Assembly: GCA_041907145.1 (NCBI GenBank)
Contig: JAYRHW010000156.1
Coordinates: 1-8,838 of the forward strand
Origin: JAFLCA01 sp041907145
GTDB taxonomy: Bacteria > Bdellovibrionota_C > UBA2361 > JAFLCA01
DNA: 8,838 nucleotides
Direction of reading: 5' to 3'
Part shown: positions 1-5,079 of the stretch, piece by piece
How the letters are laid out: the number at the start of each line of letters is the position of its first letter
Numbering within the stretch: position 1 is the stretch's first letter
Position numbers and translations under genes: made by a program
The notes under the pieces: model-generated
The model's input: the letters and a program-made list of their open reading frames with translations, nothing else
Told to the model about the DNA's origin: nothing
The model's database searches: none

Positions 1-11
1 CGAGCGGGCTT

Positions 12-42
12 AGGCCTCGCCTCTTCTTTCGGTTCGAGGCCT
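12..42 (-). other. Small hairpin in the tRNA 3' trailer region
   Basis: AGGCCTCG at 12-19 and CGAGGCCT at 35-42 are perfect reverse complements, giving an 8-bp GC-rich stem with a 15-nt loop. On the minus strand this lies downstream of the tRNA-Arg gene, so it would form in the tRNA trailer. No T-run follows it on that strand, so it is not a classical intrinsic terminator. The right arm overlaps the 15-bp inverted copy of the tRNA T-arm, so the two pairings would be mutually exclusive. Seen directly in sequence; any function is inference. Confidence 0.35.
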
Positions 43-95
43 GCCACAACACCTTTCCCACAGATATGAAGAACGTCCCCGGCAGGCCTCGAACC
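31..95. repeat. 15-bp inverted repeat of the tRNA-Arg T-arm
   Basis: Bases 31-45 (GGTTCGAGGCCTGCC) are the exact reverse complement of bases 81-95, which encode the T-loop and 3' T-stem of the minus-strand tRNA-Arg. The match stops exactly at 15 bp on both sides. The copies are inverted and separated by 35 bp. The 31-45 copy is not part of a second intact tRNA, because its 5' T-stem bases do not pair. It could be a relic of an element that recombined at the tRNA 3' end. It could also be an RNA-structural element, since the trailer of the tRNA transcript could pair with its own T-arm. Confidence 0.75.
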
Positions 96-147
96 TACGA
101 CCCCAAGTTTAGGAAACTTGTGCTCTATCCATCTGAGCTACGGGGAC
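75..147 (-). tRNA. tRNA-Arg (anticodon CCT)
   Basis: The minus strand folds into a full cloverleaf of 73 nt. The acceptor stem pairs GTCCCCG with CGGGGAC over 7 bp. The D-arm is GCTC/GAGC. The anticodon stem is CAAGT/ACTTG with loop TTCCTAA, which places CCT at the anticodon. The T-arm is GTAGG-TTCGAGG-CCTGC with one G-U pair. CCU reads the AGG arginine codon. The CCA end is not encoded: the bases after the acceptor stem are GTT, so CCA must be added by nucleotidyltransferase. A promoter-like sequence lies just upstream, and a 15-bp inverted copy of the T-arm lies just downstream. tRNA-Arg 3' ends are frequent integration sites, but no integrase gene is visible here. Confidence 0.96.
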
Positions 148-171
148 GGATGAAGATAACCAGACCGGTCG

Positions 172-201
172 ATTATCAGTGGTCCCTAAAGCTCAAGTCA
201 A
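172..201 (-). promoter_or_regulatory. Sigma-70-type promoter of tRNA-Arg
   Basis: On the minus strand, TTGACT (201-196) is followed after 18 nt by GATAAT (177-172). These match the -35 and -10 consensus at 5 of 6 positions each. The predicted start of transcription is near 165, which leaves a leader of about 18 nt before the tRNA at 147. This spacing suits a stable-RNA promoter. No other equally good pair was noticed in the gap. The -35 box falls within the hairpin that follows the DoxX gene. Confidence 0.65.
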
Positions 202-241
202 GCTTGGGCTTTGGCTAGCTCCAGCTATCTTTTGGAGCTGG
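186..241. other. Two tandem hairpins at the end of the DoxX gene
   Basis: Hairpin A spans 186-214: bases 188-197 pair with 203-212 around a 5-nt loop, and two further outer pairs form if G-U is allowed. Hairpin B spans 215-241: bases 215-223 pair with 233-241 around a 9-nt loop, and it contains the DoxX stop codon. Read as minus-strand RNA, each has one or two C-A mismatches. Read as plus-strand RNA, these become G-U pairs and both stems are complete. No strong T-run follows on either strand. They may slow or end transcription from the DoxX gene before the tRNA promoter, but that is inference. Confidence 0.4.
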
Positions 242-739
242 GAGCGGAACGAGCAAATAGCCCCAGCGACGCTTGCACATCGCATCAACGGAAATACGAC
301 CCGGGCCAAAGGCCAAAATGAGCACGGCAAGTAACAAGAAGAAAAATGGCTCAGCATCAACGAACGCCGCCGGATTGGTGAACATGCCCAGCAGAGCCTC
401 CTTATCCGCGGTTACGCTCATGTAGGCCACGAGCATATTAATGGTGAGCATGAAGGCTACCGGGCGGGACATGAAACCGGCCAGGAGCAAAATACCGCCA
501 AAGCATTCGAGCCCGCCGACAAACCAGGCATTGAGTTCTGGAGCTGGAATTCCCAGCGCCGCAAAAAATGCCGTCGTGCGCTCGTGATTAACGAGCTTTC
601 CCTTACCCGAAAGATAAAATTGCCAGCCCCAGTGCAAACGGAAGAGCAGCAACACGAGCGGCTGCAGGAATTCGCCGATCTGCTGGAGGGCCGAGTGAAC
701 AAATATCAACCACTCCTGGGGGGTCCTGGGAAATTTCAT
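215..739 (-). CDS. DoxX-family integral membrane protein
   Basis: Small inner-membrane protein of the DoxX family, whose members are often associated with redox or thiol stress but mostly lack a defined reaction. From the ATG at 739 it is 174 residues, with about four hydrophobic segments (near 24-38, 72-90, 94-110 and 130-146). Family-like features are a short GKGKL turn at 45-49, GIPAPELN at 63-70, a conserved glutamate in GGLECFGG at 75-82, and the ending FGPGRISVD at 144-152. The 739 start is preferred because GGTGAG lies 6 nt upstream. In-frame starts at 763 (ATG) and 793 (TTG) would lengthen it to 182 or 192 residues and have poorer ribosome-binding sites. It follows the M23 lipoprotein gene on the same strand after about 80 bp and may be its operon partner. 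The specific substrate or role is not evident. Confidence 0.88.
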   Translation of the reverse strand: MKFPRTPQEWLIFVHSALQQIGEFLQPLVLLLFRLHWGWQFYLSGKGKLVNHERTTAFFAALGIPAPELNAWFVGGLECFGGILLLAGFMSRPVAFMLTINMLVAYMSVTADKEALLGMFTNPAAFVDAEPFFFLLLAVLILAFGPGRISVDAMCKRRWGYLLVPLPAPKDSWS

Positions 740-819
740 AAGATTCTCACCAACAGCCCCCATAGTCGGGGCGACACTGCGATTGTCCTCCAAAATGGCA
801 CGCGGTGCGACCGGGAAAA

Positions 820-1356
820 TTAGCGTTTTTTAGGGAAGAAAACTAAGGGATCTACAGCCGTATTAAACCCGCTGGCATCCTTTACCCGCGTCTCAAAATG
901 TAAGTGAGGTCCCGTGGCCTTTCCCGTCTGACCTACATCGGCAATATGATCGCCGGCCTGCACTGTGTCGCCGCGGTCCACCAAATTTCTGCGGTTATGC
1001 CCATAGACAGTCAGAATTCCATCACCCTTGATGACGATCAAATTACCGTAGCCCCTCAAGCGATGATCGGCATACACCACCTGCCCGCCGTGAGCCGCAT
1101 AGATAGGCGTTCCCTCGGGTGCGCGAATGTCTAAGCCCTCGTGGAACTCCGACCAACGCTGTCCAAAGGAGGACGAAATCTTGCTCTCCGGCACAGGCCA
1201 GAGCAGCTTTCCTATGAACTTTCTGGCTTCAGTGAGCTTTACCGTTCGCTGCGAAGCAACGCTACGTTTGGGCTGCGAACTCGAAAACAGCGAGCAGGAG
1301 GAGAGCAGCATGAGCGCTAACCCCAATCCGGCGGAGCGCAGAAAAATGAGTCTCAC
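820..1356 (-). CDS. M23/LytM-family peptidoglycan-hydrolase lipoprotein (NlpD-like)
   Basis: Probable cell-envelope lipoprotein with a LytM (peptidase M23) domain, a family that cleaves peptidoglycan peptides or activates amidases. From the GTG at 1356 it has 178 residues. Residues 1-20 are a signal sequence ending in the lipobox LSSC, so Cys21 should be lipidated. The M23 domain spans about 55-174. It keeps the zinc ligands H72 and D76 (HEGLD) and H153 (GPHLHFE), plus the catalytic histidines H120 (YGHN) and H151, so it should be an active enzyme rather than a degenerate EnvC/NlpD-type activator. No LysM domain is present, unlike classical NlpD. The GTG start is chosen because it sits 4 bp after the pcm stop and directly precedes the signal peptide. 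A longer in-frame reading to 1482 would overlap pcm and bury the signal peptide. Tight spacing implies co-transcription with pcm. Confidence 0.9.
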   Translation of the reverse strand: MRLIFLRSAGLGLALMLLSSCSLFSSSQPKRSVASQRTVKLTEARKFIGKLLWPVPESKISSSFGQRWSEFHEGLDIRAPEGTPIYAAHGGQVVYADHRLRGYGNLIVIKGDGILTVYGHNRRNLVDRGDTVQAGDHIADVGQTGKATGPHLHFETRVKDASGFNTAVDPLVFFPKKR

Positions 1357-1360
1357 GGCC

Positions 1361-2014
1361 CTATTGCGCCGAAACGAAATTACAGGGTTCGAGCTGGTAC
1401 AGGGTGACTCCACCGCCCTTCGCTTCCCAAAGCGTAAGAATCTGCCCGCGGGCGTTCCCGACAGGGGCAACCATGCGGCCACCAGGATTTACAAGCTGCC
1501 GAACGAGCTCGGGCTCGATACTCTCGAAGGCTGCTGACACTACTATCGCGTCATAGGGCGCATGCTCAGCCCAGCCTCGGCGTCCATCGCCAGGACGAAT
1601 CAATATATTTTGAAAATTCAAGGCATCGAACAGCTTCCTCGTTCTCTGCGCCAGCAAACCTATATACTCAAGCGCATATACTTGCGCGCCCGCCGCTGCC
1701 ATTACGGCGCTGCAATATCCGGAACCACAGCCAACTTCCAAAATCCGCATGCCGCGCCGCAGCCCGATAAGACCCAGCATCCGAGCAACCGTAGAAGGCT
1801 TGGAAATCGTCTGCCCATAGCCTATCGGCAAAGATATATCCTCCGTGGCACGCAGACTTAACCCTTCCTCGACGAATCGATCGCGCGGCACGGAAGCAAA
1901 AGCATTTACTAAGGTTGCAGCCACGTCCTCATCGAGCACTCCAGCCTTATCGACCACCGATTCAGCGAACCGAATCCAGCCCTGAGAGATTGCTTTACGC
2001 TGCGCAAATGCCAT
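1361..2014 (-). CDS. pcm: Protein-L-isoaspartate O-methyltransferase
   Basis: Repair enzyme that methylates L-isoaspartyl residues in aged proteins using S-adenosylmethionine (EC 2.1.1.77). From the ATG at 2014 it is 217 residues, the usual family size. The PCMT signature LPIGYGQTISKP is at 62-73. The SAM-binding motif I, ILEVGCGSGY, is at 91-100. Later class I motifs are PYDAIVVSAA at 153-162 and NPGGRMVAPVG at 176-186. The 2014 start is supported by AGGCGG 4 nt upstream and by the normal distance to the first conserved block. An in-frame TTG at 2125 would add 37 residues unlike the family. The M23 lipoprotein gene begins 4 bp downstream, recalling pcm-nlpD in proteobacteria. The surE gene that often precedes pcm is absent; a divergent J-protein gene lies there instead. 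Confidence 0.95.
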   Translation of the reverse strand: MAFAQRKAISQGWIRFAESVVDKAGVLDEDVAATLVNAFASVPRDRFVEEGLSLRATEDISLPIGYGQTISKPSTVARMLGLIGLRRGMRILEVGCGSGYCSAVMAAAGAQVYALEYIGLLAQRTRKLFDALNFQNILIRPGDGRRGWAEHAPYDAIVVSAAFESIEPELVRQLVNPGGRMVAPVGNARGQILTLWEAKGGGVTLYQLEPCNFVSAQ

Positions 2015-2227
2015 GAAACCGCCTGAAAAAATTGAAACTGCAGATGGCCGGTGTGCCCACAGGTGGCCGCACGTTCCCGATGCAGCCCTCTCTTTGTTCA
2101 TGAAAGATAGCCAGCTTTTGGGCAATCCCCTTTCTGTCCTAAGCCCGCCCTATTCTCACGGAGCGCGCCCTGTTTTAGGCATCTACCTGGCCTCTAGGCG
2201 AGCGTGTATGCTACCCCTTGCCTTAGC
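2015..2227. promoter_or_regulatory. Divergent intergenic region between pcm and the J-protein gene
   Basis: This 213-bp gap separates two divergently transcribed genes, so it must hold both promoters unless transcription starts inside a gene. The pcm ribosome-binding site AGGCGG is at 2019-2024. Toward the J-protein gene, TATGCT at 2207-2212 resembles a -10 box but has no convincing -35 partner. No long repeat, T-run or clear operator was seen. The promoter positions are unresolved. Confidence 0.4.
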
Positions 2228-3337
2228 ATGGATAATTATTACGACATATTAGGTCTTAACTCATCGGCCACCTTCGAAGAGATTCGCCGCGCCTACCGTA
2301 TCTTAGCCCGCCGCTATCACCCGGATGTAAACCCCGGAAAGACCTCAGAAGAGAAGTTCAAGCGCATCGCTCAGGCCCATCAGGTCCTAAGCGATCAGGA
2401 AAAACGCAAGGTGTATGACGTCGACTTAGAAGCCTTCCTACGTACCCGCGGGTCGTCAGCCGGAACCCAGGCCTATGAGCGCGCTCAGCAGCGCTACGAG
2501 GGTGCACGGCGGCGCTTTTATGAACAGAAGCATCAAAATTTCGGCAAGGTAAAGCCAGCGGGGCCTGATACCGAGACAACCGAGACGCACCGCGAGCGTC
2601 CGCGACCCACCAAGTCCGCAGCGGACCCCTTTTCGGGAATCAAAAAAAGCTTCCAGTCATTTATTAAATTTCTCAATACTCCTGTCGGCCCGAAGTCAAG
2701 GGCGACCAGGCCAGAGCCCCAGCGCCCTTCAAAGTCAGGCACCATGGCAAGGCCTGTGCAAAATGAGGAGCCAGCGAGAGAACGCAGCGCGCCGTCCGGT
2801 GTTTTGAAGATTTCGGTGGTGGAAGTTTCCGTCACTATAAAAGATGCGATTTACGGAATAAAAAAGGCTGTTGAGATCGCTGAACCCGAGGGGATACGCA
2901 AAACTTCGGTTACCATTCCCCCTGGAGTACGGAACGGCAGCGTAGTGCACCTGCGTTCAAAGACGCACGAAGATCTGGTCATCATCGTGCGCGTCGCCGC
3001 CCACCCCTTTTTGAGTGTGCAGCCCAAAGGCCTAGTAGCCGAGATTCCAATCAGCCTGGGAGAAGCAATCAATGGGGCTAGCATCACCGTGCCCACCCTG
3101 GATGAGCCGATGATCGTAAAAGTTCCTCCGGGGAGCTCCAGCGGAACCGAAATCAGGTTGAAGGAGAAAGGCATCGTACACCGCGATAATTCCCGCGGAG
3201 ACCTTTTCATTCGGCTCATGATTAAGGTTCCCGATAGCTCGACAGCCGTCGGCATCAAGGAAAAATCATCGGAACTTGATATGTATTACAGCGCCCCGGT
3301 TCGGCAGCATTTCCCCAAGACTCTGCTCGAACTTTGA
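2228..3337 (+). CDS. J-domain co-chaperone without zinc finger (DnaJ/CbpA class II-like)
   Basis: Hsp40-type co-chaperone expected to stimulate the ATPase of a DnaK and deliver clients to it. From the ATG at 2228 it has 369 residues. The J-domain occupies about 3-68, starting YYDILGL and carrying the essential HPD at 31-33. There is no glycine/phenylalanine-rich stretch and no CxxCxGxG zinc-finger repeat. In their place is a charged, proline-rich linker at about 70-190. The C-terminal client-binding region follows at about 192-336: a first beta domain (with TIPPGVRNG at 229-237), then a second (ISLGEAINGA at 275-284, VPPGSSSG at 299-306 and GDLFIRL at 324-330). This is class B (CbpA-like) architecture. 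An in-frame GTG at 2204 adds 8 residues. ATG 2228 is preferred because it immediately precedes the J-domain. No clear Shine-Dalgarno sequence precedes it. A methyltransferase gene follows after 8 bp. Confidence 0.92.
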   Translation: MDNYYDILGLNSSATFEEIRRAYRILARRYHPDVNPGKTSEEKFKRIAQAHQVLSDQEKRKVYDVDLEAFLRTRGSSAGTQAYERAQQRYEGARRRFYEQKHQNFGKVKPAGPDTETTETHRERPRPTKSAADPFSGIKKSFQSFIKFLNTPVGPKSRATRPEPQRPSKSGTMARPVQNEEPARERSAPSGVLKISVVEVSVTIKDAIYGIKKAVEIAEPEGIRKTSVTIPPGVRNGSVVHLRSKTHEDLVIIVRVAAHPFLSVQPKGLVAEIPISLGEAINGASITVPTLDEPMIVKVPPGSSSGTEIRLKEKGIVHRDNSRGDLFIRLMIKVPDSSTAVGIKEKSSELDMYYSAPVRQHFPKTLLEL

Positions 3338-3345
3338 AGCGAACA

Positions 3346-4095
3346 ATGAACCCAGCTGCACCGCTGTACTATTTGGCAGTGAGCATCGCCGCCCAAGTAT
3401 GCGGCTTCGGCTCGGCGCTGCTGCTCTCTCGGCAACTAGAAATCTTTCACCACCCCTTTGTCTTCGTGCTGACCGGCGGAGCGGTCGCGTTTCTCATCAG
3501 CCGTGCACTAAAAGTTTCACTGCCCTGGCAGCTGCTCAATCTGGCCCTGCCCTCCGCCGTTTTCTGCTATGAATCCGCCTCGCTTCCAGGCTGGCTGCTC
3601 CCGACGGCAGCGGTGTTGGCCCTCGTCATCTACCTGCCGACGTTTTGGACTCACGTGCCCTTCTACCCCACCAGTCCGCAGATGTATCAGGAAGTGCTCA
3701 GACGTTTACCAAACGATCGACCCTTTCGCTTCATCGATCTCGGATCCGGATATGGCAGCATGCTTCTGTTTCTGGCCAGAGAACGGCCCCAGGGGAGCTT
3801 TGTCGGAGCGGAGATTGCACCTCTGCCCTTCATTGTTTCAAAGCTGCGTTCAATCGGCAGGCCGAATGTAGCGTTTACCGCTCAGAGCTTTTGGCAAATC
3901 GATTTTTCTGCTTTTGATATTCTGTATGCCTTTTTGTCCCCCACCCCCATGGAAAAACTCTGGGAGAAAGTACGCAAGGAGGTCCGCCCCGGTACGTACT
4001 TCATGACGAACACGTTTAAAGTCCCCGCCCCCTGCCAAGAGCAGGTGCAAGTGTCAGACGAACGCAACTGCACACTCTTTGTGCACAGGCTCTAG
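3346..4095 (+). CDS. Membrane-anchored class I SAM-dependent methyltransferase
   Basis: Putative methyltransferase of 249 residues with a hydrophobic N-terminal part (segments near 8-28, 37-55, 62-78 and 84-101) and a C-terminal catalytic domain. The SAM-binding glycine loop is FIDLGSGYG at 129-137, and an acidic residue E156 in VGAEI closes the second strand. The later stretches FWQIDFSAFDILYAF (182-196) and PMEKLWEKVRKEVRPGT (201-217) resemble the FAM173 (ATPSCKMT/ANTKMT) lysine methyltransferase family, remembered rather than searched. The substrate is unknown; a membrane protein would fit the anchoring. ATG 3346 lies 8 bp after the J-protein stop, so the two are probably co-transcribed and translationally coupled. 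A TTG at 3334 overlapping that stop is a weaker alternative. The 3' end converges on secF. Confidence 0.82.
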   Translation: MNPAAPLYYLAVSIAAQVCGFGSALLLSRQLEIFHHPFVFVLTGGAVAFLISRALKVSLPWQLLNLALPSAVFCYESASLPGWLLPTAAVLALVIYLPTFWTHVPFYPTSPQMYQEVLRRLPNDRPFRFIDLGSGYGSMLLFLARERPQGSFVGAEIAPLPFIVSKLRSIGRPNVAFTAQSFWQIDFSAFDILYAFLSPTPMEKLWEKVRKEVRPGTYFMTNTFKVPAPCQEQVQVSDERNCTLFVHRL

Positions 4096-4098
4096 CGA

Positions 4099-5046
4099 CT
4101 AGGCCGGCTGCTGGGCGCTATTGTGCGCCCTTCTGTTCCTAAGGTAATCCCAAGCAAGCACCACGGGAGAGGCAATATAAACCGTCGAGTACGTACCGCA
4201 TACCGTGCCGACAAACAGATAGAAGCTCAGATCCGCCAACGAGCCGCCGCCGAAGATCAGCAGCGCACCAACCGAGAAGAGAGTAAGCATCGATGTGATG
4301 ATGGTACGAGACATTGTGGTATTGATGGCATCATTCATCACCGCCACCAAATTGAATTCTTTGCGCTTATAAATTTCCTCGCGCACCCGATCGAAAATAA
4401 CGATAGTGTCATGCACCGAGTAACCCAAGATGGTCAACGCCGCGGCAATCGTGCTCATGTTGATCTGAAAACCGGCTAGTAAGTAGAAGCCGGTAGTCAT
4501 GATCACGTCGTGAAAGACAGCGATCACAGCGCCAAAGGCGAAGGCGAATTCAAACCGGACGGTGAGATAGATCAGAATACCGATCAGTCCCAGCATGGTA
4601 GCAATAAGAGCCTTGGTTCTCAGCTCTTTGCCAACCGTTGGACCGACATAATCCGTGCGCAGGATTTCTACCGACGTTGGAAACTCGGTCTTCAGCGCAG
4701 TTTCGACTTTTCCGCGCACGATCTTGGCACGGTCGATTTCGGAGGTGCCCTCAGCTTGTTCGCCTCCCAGGCGAATAGAGAACTGCTGACTGCCGGCCTC
4801 GAATGCCTGTACGATAGCATCAGGAACTTCGTGCTTGGTCAACGCCTCGCGAATGGTCTCACTATTGGCGCTATCACCAACTTTCACCAAAATATCGTGC
4901 CCACCGCGGAAGTCCACGCCGTACTTCGCTTCACCCTGCTCGAACCACAGCCAAAAGCTCCCGATGGTCAGCAGAACCGACAACGTCACGGCAATAGGCC
5001 ACTTTCCGATAAAATCCCAGTGAAGTTTCTTGCTTACAAATTCCAT
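4099..5046 (-). CDS. secF: Protein translocase subunit SecF
   Basis: Inner-membrane subunit of the SecDF-YajC complex, which uses the proton-motive force to pull proteins through SecYEG. It has 315 residues, typical for separate SecF. TM1 is near 16-35, followed by the family motif VDFRGG at 44-49 and a periplasmic P1 domain to about 135. Five more membrane segments lie in about 145-305. Conserved elements are GYSVHDTIVIFDR at 208-220 and the SRTIITS stretch at 246-252. GGGGA lies 8 nt upstream of the ATG. secD ends 33 bp upstream on the same strand, so the genes are co-transcribed. The stop codon is 3 bp from that of the convergent methyltransferase gene, and the last codons contain a hairpin that could terminate the opposing transcript. 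Confidence 0.97.
   Translation of the reverse strand: MEFVSKKLHWDFIGKWPIAVTLSVLLTIGSFWLWFEQGEAKYGVDFRGGHDILVKVGDSANSETIREALTKHEVPDAIVQAFEAGSQQFSIRLGGEQAEGTSEIDRAKIVRGKVETALKTEFPTSVEILRTDYVGPTVGKELRTKALIATMLGLIGILIYLTVRFEFAFAFGAVIAVFHDVIMTTGFYLLAGFQINMSTIAAALTILGYSVHDTIVIFDRVREEIYKRKEFNLVAVMNDAINTTMSRTIITSMLTLFSVGALLIFGGGSLADLSFYLFVGTVCGTYSTVYIASPVVLAWDYLRNRRAHNSAQQPA
4113..4137 (+). terminator. Candidate intrinsic terminator of the J-protein/methyltransferase pair
   Basis: GGGCGC (4113-4118) and GCGCCC (4125-4130) form a perfect 6-bp GC stem around a 6-nt loop, followed on the plus strand by TTCTGTT. It begins 17 bp after the methyltransferase stop codon. It lies wholly within the 3' coding end of the convergent secF gene. 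The T-run is interrupted, so efficiency is uncertain. Confidence 0.45.
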
Positions 5047-5079
5047 AGTTTAAATCCCCGAAGTCTGTGCGTTCGATCG

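Noticed and set aside
1..50. A second tRNA gene on the plus strand ending in the copied T-arm
   Set aside because: The bases preceding the T-loop copy (28-32) do not pair with 40-44, and no acceptor, D or anticodon arm could be found.
1127..1537. Plus-strand frame of 136 codons across the M23 and pcm genes
   Set aside because: It is antisense to two well-supported genes and shows no domain or start signal.
2204..2228. GTG start for the J-protein eight codons upstream
   Set aside because: The extra residues do not match J-domain N-termini and the GTG has no better ribosome-binding site than ATG 2228.
4069..4085. TGCACA/TGTGCA inverted repeat near the methyltransferase stop as a secF terminator
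   Set aside because: The 6-bp stem is not GC-rich and no T-run follows on the minus strand.
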